A stretch of DNA of 64,000 nucleotides from Dyadobacter alkalitolerans DSM 23607 (lineage in GTDB: Bacteria > Bacteroidota > Bacteroidia > Cytophagales > Spirosomataceae), in assembly GCF_000428845.1 (NCBI RefSeq), contig NZ_AUAS01000003.1:1-64000 (forward strand), read 5' to 3'. Below are positions 1-8,260 of this stretch, in pieces. Made by a program: the position numbers and the translations under genes. The notes beneath the pieces were generated by a model. That model made no database searches. It saw nothing but the letters and a program-made list of their open reading frames with translations, and was not told the origin of the DNA. Each line of letters starts with the position of its first letter. Within the stretch, counting starts at the first letter, position 1.

Positions 1-336
1 TTTCTCCATGGTCGTCATTTCCCCAAGACTTTTTTTAGGAAATCGACTTGTACTTGAAGTTCCCCGATCTTTGAGTATAGATCCTTTTCCTTGGAGTTTT
101 CTGCTTCGCTAGCAGCAGGCTGCTCTTTGCTGAATACCAACTCGGCATTCTCAAGAAACTCGCGTTTCCAAGCTGTGATCTGAGTCGGATGAATCTCATA
201 CTTGGATGCCAAGTCCTGTACGGTGCTGACCTCCTTGATGGCCTCAATAGCCACTTTTGCTTTGAAGCTTGCGCTGAATTTTCTGCGTTCCTTTTTCATA
301 GTCAACTACTAAGTTAAAAATTTAAGTAGCTGTCCA
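1..336 (-). mobile_element. IS3-family insertion sequence, partial (runs off the window)
   Basis: The left edge of the window holds the upstream end of an IS3-family element read on the minus strand. It consists of the orfA gene and about 37 bp of leader. The outer boundary is placed at the TGTCCA ending at position 336, because IS3 elements end in TG...CA and the reverse complement starts TGGACAGCTACTTAA. An ATG at position 10 (ATG GAG AAA) is probably the start of orfB, the catalytic half, most of which lies outside the window. The other terminal repeat and the target duplication cannot be seen, so this boundary is an inference. Confidence 0.7.
15..299 (-). CDS. IS3-family transposase OrfA
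   Basis: This is the small DNA-binding subunit of an IS3-type transposase, about 94 residues long and of usual OrfA length. The N-terminal half reads KKERRKFSASFKAKVAIEA and then a helix-turn-helix of the type DLASKYEIHPTQITAWK. The C-terminal part is a leucine-heptad coiled coil (KIGELQVQVDFLKKVLGK). I start it at the ATG at 299 rather than a TTG two codons upstream. Its TGA at 15-17 is followed closely by the likely orfB start at position 10. In this family OrfA and the OrfAB fusion bind the terminal repeats, and OrfB supplies the DDE catalytic residues. Confidence 0.85.
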   Translation of the reverse strand: MKKERRKFSASFKAKVAIEAIKEVSTVQDLASKYEIHPTQITAWKREFLENAELVFSKEQPAASEAENSKEKDLYSKIGELQVQVDFLKKVLGK

Positions 337-433
337 GATATTCGGGAGTATTATACTCATGACATCGTTCCGGAAGTTGGCAGGAATGCCCTTGACGAGC
401 CCTAACGCTAGAAGCATCAGAACAAAAGAAAAA

Positions 434-623
434 ATGAAAACACATACATTGGATGAGGTCCAGGATAGACTTCTTGGGAAAATCGGGACACCGGATCGTG
501 ACAGATTTGAATTTGAACTTCAATGTGACAATGGACACATTATTGCAGGTATTTACTGCTCTGAAAGCCAAGGTAAAGCTGCAAGTTGAGTTACCAAACC
601 TCAAAATCAGTATCGGAGAATAA
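434..623 (+). pseudogene. higA: HigA-type XRE antitoxin, internally deleted
   Basis: This is the remains of a HigA-like antitoxin of the Bacteroidota type. The first 30 codons (MKTHTLDEVQDRL... to FEFELQ) match the usual N-terminus. From about 533 a different reading frame gives the usual C-terminus: MDTLLQVFTALKAK, then VKLQVELPNLKISIGE and a TAA at 621. The central part, which carries the helix-turn-helix and normally makes up most of a protein of about 100 residues, is missing, and the join is out of frame. The bases at the join (CAATGTGACAATG) contain AATG twice, which suggests a microhomology deletion. No HigB toxin gene is visible; the IS end lies about 100 bp upstream. It cannot encode a working antitoxin. 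Confidence 0.75.
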
Positions 624-734
624 GTGCCGATGACGGCCAGGCGCAATGCGGTCGTTTAGGAATTTTTGAAGCGTTTCTCCTTCTATGCCTGTTTTGAGGT
701 TCAAGGATGTTGGCGTAAGGTTTCCTTTGATAGG

Positions 735-1316
735 TTATTTCCTTAACGCCAGGCTTTTCTTAATCCGGCTTAGCGTTTCCGGGGCAATGCCCAGGTAGGA
801 GGCGATCAGGTTTTGGGGGACACGTTCGATCATTTTGGGGTTTGATTCTGCCAGTTTTACGTATTTTTCTTCGGCTGAATGCGTGATGGAGCTCATCAAC
901 CGCCGCTCCTTGGTGACGATGCTGTTTTGGTATAGAATGCGGAAATAACGGTCCATGACCGGCACGGCTAGCGTTAACGCTTCATAATTTTCCCGAGAGA
1001 TCAGCAGCAACTCTGAATCTTCAATGGCATCAATGTTGAAAACGGCCGGCTCGCCTGACAAAAAGCTGTTGAAATCAGATAACCACCACCCTTCCCAGCC
1101 GAAAACGCTCATGTGTTCGTCGCCCTTGTCATCCACATTGTAAGTTCGCAGCAGTCCTTTTGCTATAAAAGTCAGGTGTTTGCAAACATCCCCTTCCTGC
1201 AGTAAATACTGGCGTTTTCTCAGTTTTTTTGGAATAAAAAAGGTTTCGATTGCCTCCTTATCAAGGTCCGAAAGCGAAACCTTTTCCTGAATGTGCTGAA
1301 AAAGTACTTCAATCAT
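735..1316 (-). CDS. Crp/Fnr-family transcriptional regulator
   Basis: This is a cyclic-nucleotide-binding-fold regulator of about 193 residues, the normal size for Bacteroidota Crp-like proteins. Residues 20-120 form the cupin-like sensor domain (LLQEGDVCKHLTFIAKGLLR, then the SDFNSFLSGEPA loop). The C-terminal helix-turn-helix reads IASYLGIAPETLSRIKK. No cysteine cluster for an Fe-S centre is visible, so an oxygen-sensing FNR role is not supported. The start is the ATG at 1316, not the TTG two codons upstream. It is divergent from the SDR gene at 1456. Its own -7 element (TATCTTTG, 1345-1338) lies beside an FNR-like palindrome, which suggests autoregulation. The effector is unknown. Confidence 0.88.
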   Translation of the reverse strand: MIEVLFQHIQEKVSLSDLDKEAIETFFIPKKLRKRQYLLQEGDVCKHLTFIAKGLLRTYNVDDKGDEHMSVFGWEGWWLSDFNSFLSGEPAVFNIDAIEDSELLLISRENYEALTLAVPVMDRYFRILYQNSIVTKERRLMSSITHSAEEKYVKLAESNPKMIERVPQNLIASYLGIAPETLSRIKKSLALRK

Positions 1317-1352
1317 AGCCAATCACATTTACATGGGCAAAGATAGGGATGC

Positions 1353-1366
1353 TTGATCTAGATCAA
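1353..1366. promoter_or_regulatory. FNR/Crp-like palindromic operator 1
   Basis: The perfect 14-bp palindrome TTGATCTAGATCAA matches the FNR-type consensus TTGAT-N4-ATCAA. It lies between the divergent Crp/Fnr regulator and SDR genes. It sits where the -33 region of the regulator promoter would be, so binding could repress the regulator gene. The binding protein is inferred from position. Confidence 0.7.
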
Positions 1367-1375
1367 CTGCATTAC

Positions 1376-1389
1376 TTGACGCAGGTCAA
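1376..1389. promoter_or_regulatory. FNR/Crp-like palindromic operator 2
   Basis: The second site is TTGACGCAGGTCAA, with 5-bp perfect arms and the same N4 spacer, centred 23 bp from operator 1. It lies about 43 bp upstream of the expected start of the SDR transcript, the usual place for a Crp/Fnr activator that contacts RNA polymerase. Confidence 0.65.
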
Positions 1390-1411
1390 CGTCTGCCGCT
1401 TTCCAGAGCTG

Positions 1412-1419
1412 TAACTTTG
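1412..1419 (+). promoter_or_regulatory. Promoter -7 element of the SDR gene
   Basis: TAACTTTG fits the Bacteroidota -7 consensus TAnnTTTG exactly, 37 bp before the ATG at 1456. The mirrored element TATCTTTG for the divergent regulator is at 1345-1338. No good -33 TTTG is present at the standard spacing, which agrees with activator dependence. Confidence 0.6.
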
Positions 1420-1455
1420 CAACATTAAATCAAGTATTGAAAAATTCCCAGGCAT

Positions 1456-2523
1456 ATGACAAATATTGCATTAGTAGTGGGCGCAACCGGCATCACCGGA
1501 AGCAACCTCGCAGAAAAACTAATTGAAAAAGGCTGGATCACTTATGGCCTTTCCCGTAATCCGAACACAGAAATTGCAGGCTTAAGACCTATTGCGGCGG
1601 ACCTGCTCAATCCGGCTGATCTGGCACTGAAACTGGCGGATGTGGCGCCTACCCACGTTTTCTTTACAAGCTGGATGCGCAATGATACGGAATCTGAAAA
1701 TATCCGCGTCAACAGCGCAATGGTCCGGAATTTACTGGACAGCCTTTCTGCGCGGAAGTCCATCCAGCATGTTGCGCTGGTTACGGGGCTTAAGCATTAT
1801 TTAGGGCCATTCGAGGCATATGCAAAGGCAGGCACATTGCCTGAAACGCCCGTTCGCGAAGAACATCCCAGGCTCGACCTGGAAAACTTTTACTATGCCC
1901 AGGAAGACGAAGTTTATGCTGGCGCTGAGCGTGATGGCTTTACCTGGAGCGTTCACAGACCGCATTCTGTGGTGGGCAAAGCAGTTGGTAATCTCATGAA
2001 CATGGGCACCACGCTGGCCATTTACGCAAGCATTTGTAAAGAGACCGGCCGGCCATTTCAATTTCCTGGCTCAGCCGAGCAATGGAACGGGTTATCCGAT
2101 GTCACAGATGCAAAGCTGCTGGCTGAACACATGGTCTGGGCTGCCACCACCGAAGCCGCGCACAATGAAGCCTTCAATGTTGCAAATGGCGACCTTTTCC
2201 GATGGAAATGGCTATGGAAACAAATAGCAGGCTGGTTTGCCATTGAGCCAGCAGGATTTGATGGGCAAATTCGTCCGTTGGAACAGGAAATGGCAAACGA
2301 CGCTTCGGCCTGGCAGCAGATTGCTTCCAAATACAATTTGAAAGAACCCGATATTAATCGTCTGGCCTCCGCCTGGCATACGGATCTCGATTTGGGCCGC
2401 CCTTTGGAGGTTATGACCGACATGTCCAAGAGCCGGAAACTGGGCTTTACCGGCTATCAGGATACGCGAGATTCGTTTTTTGATTTGTTCAAGAGGCTTA
2501 GAGCGGAGAATTTGATTCCTTAA
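1456..2523 (+). CDS. SDR-family NAD(P)-dependent reductase, PRISE (progesterone 5-beta-reductase)-like
   Basis: This is a 355-residue extended/atypical short-chain dehydrogenase. The nucleotide-binding motif near the start is GATGITGSNLAEKL, the GxxGxxG form. The length and the segments TSWMRNDTESENIRVN and FTWSVHRPHSVVG match the PRISE group, which reduces activated C=C bonds of enones with NADPH. The PRISE motif tyrosine appears in NFYYAQEDEVY. The bacterial substrate is unknown. The gene is divergent from a Crp/Fnr regulator and has a clear -7 promoter element with two palindromic operators upstream, so it is probably the main target of that regulator. Confidence 0.85.
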   Translation: MTNIALVVGATGITGSNLAEKLIEKGWITYGLSRNPNTEIAGLRPIAADLLNPADLALKLADVAPTHVFFTSWMRNDTESENIRVNSAMVRNLLDSLSARKSIQHVALVTGLKHYLGPFEAYAKAGTLPETPVREEHPRLDLENFYYAQEDEVYAGAERDGFTWSVHRPHSVVGKAVGNLMNMGTTLAIYASICKETGRPFQFPGSAEQWNGLSDVTDAKLLAEHMVWAATTEAAHNEAFNVANGDLFRWKWLWKQIAGWFAIEPAGFDGQIRPLEQEMANDASAWQQIASKYNLKEPDINRLASAWHTDLDLGRPLEVMTDMSKSRKLGFTGYQDTRDSFFDLFKRLRAENLIP

Positions 2524-2621
2524 TAGCTGGAACTAACGTTTAGTATTGCAAAATGGCCGGACGGAAAATTTCCCACCCGGCTATTTTAATGCTCCTGGTA
2601 CCTATACGGCGCCAGTTGATA

Positions 2622-3443
2622 TTATCCCTGAATGAACGCCAGGATATCCTTATTAATGGTTTCGGCCTCAGTAGTCGGCATTCCATGTGGAAAACCTGGA
2701 TATGTAATCAGTCTACCGTTTTTCAACAGTTTAGCGGCTTTCAATGCAGTGATCTCATAAGGCACGATCTGATCGTCTTCACCATGCAGCACCAATACGG
2801 GCACATCAACGCTTTGCAGATCTTCGGTAAAATCAGTTGCAGAAAACGCCTTAATACATTCATAATGGGCAAGAATGCTTCCCATCATTCCCTGACGCCA
2901 CCAGTTGTCGCGAATGCCCTGCTTTTCAACAGCCCCTGCACGATTATATCCGTAAAATGCTTCCGAGAAATCCTTGAAATACTGCGGTCTTTGTGTAGCA
3001 GTCATCTCGCGGATTTCATCAAAAACTTCCATCGGCACACCATCCGGATTTGTTTCTGATTGCACCATAAGCGGGGTTACGGCACTCACCAGCACGGCTT
3101 TGGCAACCCTGCCAGCGCCATGTTTGTTTACATAGCGTATCACTTCACCCCCACCCGTTGAGTGACCGACATGTATGGCATTTTGAAGGTCCAGATACGC
3201 AACCAGCTCGGCCACATCGGCAGCGTAAGTATTCATTTCATGGCCTTCAAAAGTTTGGGAAGAACGTCCGTGTCCGCGACGATCGTGCGCAATAACGCGG
3301 AAGCCTTTTTGTAGGAAAAACATCATTTGATTGTCCCAGTCATCGCTGGAAAGTGGCCATCCGTGGTGAAATACGATAGGTTGTCCGGTGCCCCAGTCTT
3401 TGTAAAACATTGTAGCGCCATCTCTTAGCTGCAAAGTGCTCAT
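2622..3443 (-). CDS. Alpha/beta hydrolase (cofactor-free haloperoxidase/esterase type)
   Basis: This is a 273-residue cytoplasmic alpha/beta hydrolase. The oxyanion-side motif HHGWPLSSDDWD and the nucleophile elbow GHSTGGGE (Ser95) are typical of the non-haem chloroperoxidase or arylesterase subgroup. The acid residue lies in VLHGEDDQIVP and the histidine in YPGFPHGMP near the C-terminus, so the triad is complete. There is no signal peptide. The real substrate cannot be read from sequence; enzymes of this group hydrolyse esters and can perhydrolyse in vitro. It stands alone between the SDR gene and the flavoprotein gene. Confidence 0.88.
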   Translation of the reverse strand: MSTLQLRDGATMFYKDWGTGQPIVFHHGWPLSSDDWDNQMMFFLQKGFRVIAHDRRGHGRSSQTFEGHEMNTYAADVAELVAYLDLQNAIHVGHSTGGGEVIRYVNKHGAGRVAKAVLVSAVTPLMVQSETNPDGVPMEVFDEIREMTATQRPQYFKDFSEAFYGYNRAGAVEKQGIRDNWWRQGMMGSILAHYECIKAFSATDFTEDLQSVDVPVLVLHGEDDQIVPYEITALKAAKLLKNGRLITYPGFPHGMPTTEAETINKDILAFIQG

Positions 3444-3539
3444 GATTTTGTTTTTGAGAGTGAAAATTGAAGCGACAATAACGTAACATTCGGATCACTT
3501 TTCAAGCAACGCGCGTGAATGTTGTGTTAATTTGGTTCA

Positions 3540-5216
3540 TTAAACTGCTTTCACCTTCCTTCTCGTATTCATCTTCGTTTTGATCCACTCAGGATAATGC
3601 GTTGCATCCTCGGCTGCGTATACGTGAAGTTGCTGGGACGGATCTGGTTTTAGCAGCGCTCCCTGGGATGTGCCGAGTATCCTTGCGGCTGTTTGCACAC
3701 CCGAATAACTTGCTCCGGCAACCCCGTTGGCCAGAATGCTCGCGCCGCACAAATACAAATTTTCGATTTCACTTTGCGCTTTAAATGCAAATGCCCCTAT
3801 CTGCCAGAAGCTTTTTTCGGTGCCATACACACAGCCATCCGTGGAACCAATGTAATGCTTGTTGGTCAGCGGGGTGCCCATTTCTTTCTGGAGAATGCTT
3901 TGGCTGATCCCCGGCAGCACCTTTTCGAGGCTTTTGATCATTTTCACGCTCAGCCGTTCTTTAAAATCCAGGTAGGCCTGGGAATGTATGCCGGTTTCGC
4001 CATCAAACTGACTGAAAGCGTGATTGTTAATGAGCGTAATCACTTCCAGCGTATGATGAATGCCGTCAAAACTCGTCGGATCTTTTAATGTGCTCGCACT
4101 GATAAAAAGGGCTGGAAAGGCATTTTCCGAGGCAATATCCACATCTGCATGCTGACCATACGATTCTTCCGCCGCTTCATCAGGCAGCAGCCAGACATTT
4201 CCCGAGTCCAAACCAGCTTTGCGGATATCCATATCAACCGTCAAAAACAGGATCAGCGAGGTGCAGGAATATTTGGTATTTTTTAATTGATTCAAAAGCT
4301 GCTGGCTGAGGTTTTGCTCCCCTATCAGTTTTTTATAAGTCGTTCCCGGATCCGCGTTGGAAATTACCCTTTTTGCATAAATAAGCGCACCATTTTCAAG
4401 CTCGACACCCACCGCACGCTTCACTTTTTCGCCCTGGATCAAAATACGTTTCACCTTCTGTCCCGTCCTGCACTGACCGCCGTGTTTTTTAATCACATTG
4501 GCCATCGCTTTGACAATCGCCGCACCGCCGCCCATCGGATAAAAGCCGCCTTTTGCATAATGTGCCATCACCGCAGCGTGGTAAGGAAAGCTGGCTTGCG
4601 CTGGCGGAAGTCCATGGTTACCCCACTGGATATTCAATATTTTTTTCAAAAGCGGGTCCTCAATATGCCAGTCAATGACCCTTTTCACGCTGAATAAGCC
4701 ATATTTTCCCAAATGCCGCGTACGCCAGGGAATGGTAAGGTGATCACGAAAACCGTTCATTTCTTTGATCAGATCCAGCTGGCTGCTGACATTTTTAACC
4801 GCAGTCAGATACTTTTCAATCCCCTTTTTTTCTGCGGGAAATTGTATGGAAAGCGCTTCGCAGAGTGCGTCGAAATGGGCAGGAATATCAATGCGCTTTT
4901 CGCCAATCCAGCAATGTTCATAAGCAGCCGGGTTCATTTCAAAAAAGGTAAGCTCATTGGCAATTCCCAAACCTTCGTACAACATTCGGGTGGATTGCCC
5001 TTCACCCAGCTGCCCTATATAATGCACCCCGGGAGAAAAACGCTGGCCGCCGATCCGGAAGCTGTGGCACCAGCCGCCGAGCACATTATGCTGTTCCAAA
5101 ATGAGTACCGTTTGCCCCTCACGCAGCAGGCAAATTGCCGCCGAAAGCGCACCCATACCCGAGCCGATAATGACATTATCGAATTCATACATTAAATCCT
5201 GCGGTTCGGACGACAC
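3540..5216 (-). CDS. FAD-dependent phytoene desaturase/retinol saturase-like oxidoreductase
   Basis: This is a 558-residue flavoprotein. The N-terminal Rossmann motif IIGSGMGALSAAICL plus the downstream ILEQHNVLGGWCHSF binds FAD as in the phytoene dehydrogenase and all-trans-retinol 13,14-reductase family. The segment FSPGVHYIGQLGEGQ is typical of the retinol-saturase branch. Near the C-terminus LYLCGASILANGVAGASYSG closes the FAD site. A saturase or desaturase acting on a polyene or lipid is likely, but the substrate is not known. No carotenoid genes are adjacent. The start is the first ATG of the frame; a second ATG eight codons in is nearer the FAD motif and is equally possible. Confidence 0.82.
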   Translation of the reverse strand: MSSEPQDLMYEFDNVIIGSGMGALSAAICLLREGQTVLILEQHNVLGGWCHSFRIGGQRFSPGVHYIGQLGEGQSTRMLYEGLGIANELTFFEMNPAAYEHCWIGEKRIDIPAHFDALCEALSIQFPAEKKGIEKYLTAVKNVSSQLDLIKEMNGFRDHLTIPWRTRHLGKYGLFSVKRVIDWHIEDPLLKKILNIQWGNHGLPPAQASFPYHAAVMAHYAKGGFYPMGGGAAIVKAMANVIKKHGGQCRTGQKVKRILIQGEKVKRAVGVELENGALIYAKRVISNADPGTTYKKLIGEQNLSQQLLNQLKNTKYSCTSLILFLTVDMDIRKAGLDSGNVWLLPDEAAEESYGQHADVDIASENAFPALFISASTLKDPTSFDGIHHTLEVITLINNHAFSQFDGETGIHSQAYLDFKERLSVKMIKSLEKVLPGISQSILQKEMGTPLTNKHYIGSTDGCVYGTEKSFWQIGAFAFKAQSEIENLYLCGASILANGVAGASYSGVQTAARILGTSQGALLKPDPSQQLHVYAAEDATHYPEWIKTKMNTRRKVKAV

Positions 5217-5354
5217 AATATGGGCTGGCTATTTAGGAAACTAGGTGCGATTGGAATGAATATAAAAATATTGTTCCTTGGCAAATGCAGAAATGAATGT
5301 TGCTAAATTTTCAATCAATCTATCCTAGCCGCCTGCTTTGCGCCTAACCAGCCG

Positions 5355-6141
5355 CTATTGCATCACTTCTGACGGAGTCCGGCCGAATTCTTTTTTAAAT
5401 ACAAATGAAAAATGAGACAGGTCTTCAAAGCCAACTTCCAGATAGACTTCACTGGGTCTGAGTTTTTGCTGGCTGATTTGAAAATAGGCTTCGTCGAGCC
5501 GTTTCTTTTTAAGCCAATTTCCGGGGTTTGTGCCGAAAACCTTTTGAAAATCCCGTTTAAATGAGGATAAGCTTCTGCCAGTCAGGAAGGCGAAACGTTC
5601 CAGGCTAATATTAAAGCGGAAGTTGCGGTTCATATATGCTTCGAGATCAATCTTAGCAGGAATTGCGAAGTTGAAAAACACATTTGCCATGGCAGGATCA
5701 GACTTTAATATGATCATCAGCAGCTCTTCGCGTTTTATATCCGCAAAAGTTTCGTCAATCTCCAAATCTCCGTAGTAGTAAGGTTCCAGCGACTGGATAT
5801 AGTTTTTAATCAGTTTGTTATCTTGTATAAAGAGAAAAGAATCATTGTTGTCGTCAGCCTGGGCTTGAACCGGATGCCGCTCCAAAAACTTCCTTAGGAA
5901 CGGCTCATCCAATGTGATAATGATCTTTTCAAATTCATCCTTATCCTTATATTTTGTATAGCGCACCAAATGGTTTTTCCTGGCGATGCAGTAATCGCCA
6001 GGAACCATATGATAAATGCTTGTGACCGTCAAAAGCCTTTATTGAACCTTTCAGTAAATACAGGAAGAAATGTTCTGATATAAATTGCTCCGGCGAAATT
6101 TCCGGTCCCAAATGACAGGATTGCAGGTTATTAACTTTCAC
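5355..6141 (-). pseudogene. AraC-family transcriptional regulator, frameshifted
   Basis: Two overlapping frames together make one AraC-type regulator of about 260 residues. The first frame starts at 6141 (KVNNLQSCHLGPEISPEQF) and runs as far as AFDGHKH. The second picks up at about 6019 with YHMVPGDYCIARKNHLVRY and ends at 5355. One extra base around 6011-6020 explains the break. The C-terminal AraC helix-turn-helix pair is intact (FAFLTGRSLSSFKRDFQ and VYLEVGFEDLSHFSFVFKK). The N-terminal half is the usual Bacteroidota AraC ligand-domain type. It lies 33 bp downstream of the SDR gene on the same strand, so the two are probably co-transcribed. A sequencing error is a real alternative. Confidence 0.75.
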
Positions 6142-6174
6142 TTGTCACATTTGATTTTATGAATCCAAATTTAC

Positions 6175-7131
6175 TCATTTATACAAACTGTCGACACTTT
6201 CCAGAATAGCGGATTGTCTGCTTTTCGGATCCCAACCTAATATTCCCACTGCTTTCCTGTTCGACATTTGAATATAAAATGCTTCATCCGTCTGCTGCAT
6301 ATCAGCAATATCCGCGGCCAATTCAGGCCGCTCGGTTTTGATTAGTTGCGCTACATCGTAGACGCTCATTACGCCCTCGGATGTGGCCAGAAAGCGCTGT
6401 CCGTTTGCTTTCGGATGTAGCATTGCTTTTATATGGATGTCAGCAACATCACGCACATCAACAACGCCGAATGTAAATGCCGGGCTTTCGGTCGTGGTGC
6501 CGCTGATGATCCCCTTCACGATCGTGTCCAGCGAAGCCGACGAAATCTCTCCCAAAACCGGCCCGAAAATCCCAACCGGATTGATAACAGTAAGCTCCAT
6601 GCTACCACCTTCTGTTTCTATAAAATGCCACGCCGCTTTCTCTGCGATGGTTTTAGATTTAATGTATGCCATGATCGGCGCCTGCTCATCCGTCCAGTCT
6701 GTTTCGGTGAATACGTGATCCTTTGCATTTTTACTATAACCAATGGCAGCAAACGACGAGGTAAGCACAACGCGCTTAACACCTGCATTGCTGGCTGCTT
6801 TCAAAACACGCAGCGCACCGTCACGAGCAGGAATGATGAGCTCGTTCTCATCTTTGGGTGTCTGGGCTGGAAATGGCGATGCAATGTGCAGCACATATTC
6901 GCAGTCCCTTACCGCTTCCTCCCAGCCTTCATCTGTTGTTAGCTCAGCCTGATAGAAAGAAAGATCAGTAAAGTCTTCAATCCCGCCATCTTTCAATGCA
7001 TCAATTATTTTGTCTTTTTTAGACAAAGAACGGAGCGTGGTTTTCACCTGATAGCCTTGTTGTAACAGTTGCAAGATCGTATGGATGGCTACGAATCCGG
7101 TTCCGCCTGTAACTAATATGATACGTTTCAT
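6175..7131 (-). CDS. NAD(P)-dependent epimerase/dehydratase, dihydroflavonol 4-reductase-like
   Basis: This is a 318-residue extended SDR protein. The N-terminal coenzyme motif is VTGGTGFVAIHTILQLL. The catalytic tyrosine and lysine appear as YIKSKTIAEKA (the YxxxK motif). The segments RVVLTSSFAAIGYS and VINPVGIFGPVLG are usual for the dihydroflavonol reductase or aldehyde reductase group. I start it at the ATG at 7131 rather than 20 codons upstream, because the Rossmann strand begins directly there. The likely reaction is NADPH-dependent reduction of a ketone or aldehyde on an unknown substrate. The AraC gene follows 33 bp downstream on the same strand. Confidence 0.87.
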   Translation of the reverse strand: MKRIILVTGGTGFVAIHTILQLLQQGYQVKTTLRSLSKKDKIIDALKDGGIEDFTDLSFYQAELTTDEGWEEAVRDCEYVLHIASPFPAQTPKDENELIIPARDGALRVLKAASNAGVKRVVLTSSFAAIGYSKNAKDHVFTETDWTDEQAPIMAYIKSKTIAEKAAWHFIETEGGSMELTVINPVGIFGPVLGEISSASLDTIVKGIISGTTTESPAFTFGVVDVRDVADIHIKAMLHPKANGQRFLATSEGVMSVYDVAQLIKTERPELAADIADMQQTDEAFYIQMSNRKAVGILGWDPKSRQSAILESVDSLYK

Positions 7132-7364
7132 TTTGATTGCTTTTAAATGTGAAATTTGATTTGGGTTGTTGCTTCGGCGTGGCCGCTCCATTCATTTTCG
7201 GATTTTCAGGTCCTCCTGTTGTCTTTGTTTTTCCAATACAAATTTCAGCAATCCCAGATCAGGCTGCTTTGTTGTGAAGTTCAATTTTTCTTTGTTGTGG
7301 GGGTTATCCGAAAACTTCCCACCGGATTTATATAAATTGCTTTTTTAACGAGATAACGCCCCGT

Positions 7365-7793
7365 ATGACACCCACTACATCCAACCACAAAATCCACGAA
7401 GGCCGCAATGTAAAACGCTTCCGCGAAATGCTCGGCATCAAACAAGATTTCCTCGCATTCGAGCTCGGCGAAGACTGGAACCAGCAAAAAGTGTCGCTGC
7501 TCGAACAGAAGGAAAGGATTGATGCTGATATTTTGGAACAGGTTTCAGCTATTTTGAAGATTCCGGCTGAGGCGATTCGGAATTTTGATGAGGAGCAAGC
7601 GGTGAATATTATTTCAAACACGTTTCATGAAAAGGCTTTTGAAAATTCCTTCAACAATGGCACCATTAACTTCCATCCCGTCGAAAAAATTATCCAGTTG
7701 CATGAAGAAAAGATTGCGCTTTATGAGCGGATGTTAAAGGAGAAGGATGAGATGATGGGGCGGTTGGAGCGGTTGATTGAGGGAGGCAACTGA
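7365..7793 (+). CDS. XRE-family helix-turn-helix regulator with C-terminal coiled coil
   Basis: This is a 142-residue protein. Residues 10-70 form an XRE-type DNA-binding domain ([20 protein letters not shown], then [18 protein letters not shown]). The linker carries [15 protein letters not shown], and the C-terminal 35 residues are strongly helical ([19 protein letters not shown]), probably a coiled-coil dimer segment. Proteins of this plan are common in Cytophagales, with no known targets. It is divergent from the SDR gene at 7131. A Fic-domain fragment begins directly after its stop. Confidence 0.8.
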   Translation: MTPTTSNHKIHEGRNVKRFREMLGIKQDFLAFELGEDWNQQKVSLLEQKERIDADILEQVSAILKIPAEAIRNFDEEQAVNIISNTFHEKAFENSFNNGTINFHPVEKIIQLHEEKIALYERMLKEKDEMMGRLERLIEGGN

Positions 7794-7794
7794 C

Positions 7795-7960
7795 CTAATG
7801 TCGGATATCGAAAAATTCGCGAACGACGAACTTGATCCGTTACCTGATCTATTAAAGATAGGTCTGATACACTATCAGTTTGAAACCATCCACCCTTTTC
7901 TGGACGAAAATGGCAGAGTCGGCAGACTACTTATTACCCTTTATCTGGTGCGCGGGAAAC
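7795..7960 (+). pseudogene. Fic-domain protein, internal fragment
   Basis: An open stretch of about 55 codons carries the core of a Fic (AMPylation/nucleotide transfer) domain: [33 protein letters not shown], then [14 protein letters not shown]. The catalytic loop is [12 protein letters not shown], where the family motif is HPFxxGNGRxxR, so the usual glycine before N is a glutamate. The other Fic helices, before and after, are missing. The sequence runs into the terminator and tRNA fragment at 7961-8041. It abuts the stop of the XRE gene. It is a remnant, not a working enzyme. Confidence 0.7.
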
Positions 7961-7990
7961 AAAAAAGCGCCAATCTTGCGAAAGGCGCCT
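7961..7990 (-). terminator. Intrinsic terminator of the ancestral tRNA-Arg locus
   Basis: On the minus strand GGCGC and GCGCC pair around a 12-base loop and are followed by a run of six T. It lies directly 3' of the tRNA-Arg fragment at 7997-8041, so it was probably the terminator of the intact tRNA gene before the island inserted. Confidence 0.6.
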
Positions 7991-7996
7991 TGGGTT

Positions 7997-8041
7997 GTGG
8001 TCACGTAGGGATTCGAACCCCAAACCTCCTGATCCGTAGTC
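7997..8041 (-). repeat. att repeat (3' fragment of tRNA-Arg), distal island end
   Basis: These 45 bp are identical to 53916-53960 and comprise the anticodon stem, variable loop, T arm and acceptor 3' strand of tRNA-Arg. The 5' half of the tRNA is absent here. The identity stops exactly at 8041, which marks the distal attachment site of the island. Confidence 0.85.
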
Positions 8042-8170
8042 GTGTAAAATAGCCATTTTTTACTTATTTAATTCTTTTTGATACTTTTTTAACATTCTAA
8101 TAATCAGATAGTTATAAATTTTATTTTGACGAGCATTTGGTTTTGTTTTCGGTTGTTTTTTAAATTTGTA

Positions 8171-8188
8171 TTGCAAGTTCTATTGCAA
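8171..8188 (+). repeat. Putative integrase arm-type site, left
   Basis: TTGCAAGTTCTATTGCAA contains two TTGCAA units 12 bp apart. It differs at one base from 53850-53867 near the other island end and has the same orientation. Its position, 130 bp inside the att repeat, suggests a binding site for the lost integrase or its accessory factor. This is inferred from the sequence match only. Confidence 0.45.
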
Positions 8189-8260
8189 CCTGTACCAAAT
8201 GACAGCAAATCATGAGCTCACTTCGACCTTCGCTCGAAAGGCTTTATTATCTCAGCAGCG

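Noticed and set aside
359..589. 76-codon plus-strand frame over the HigA remnant.
   Set aside because: Only codons 26-55 are HigA-like. The frame before and after is not protein-like and results from the deletion; the pseudogene call describes it better.
2553..3059. 168-codon plus-strand frame opposite the alpha/beta hydrolase.
   Set aside because: It is antisense to a clear enzyme gene with a full catalytic triad and has no features of its own.
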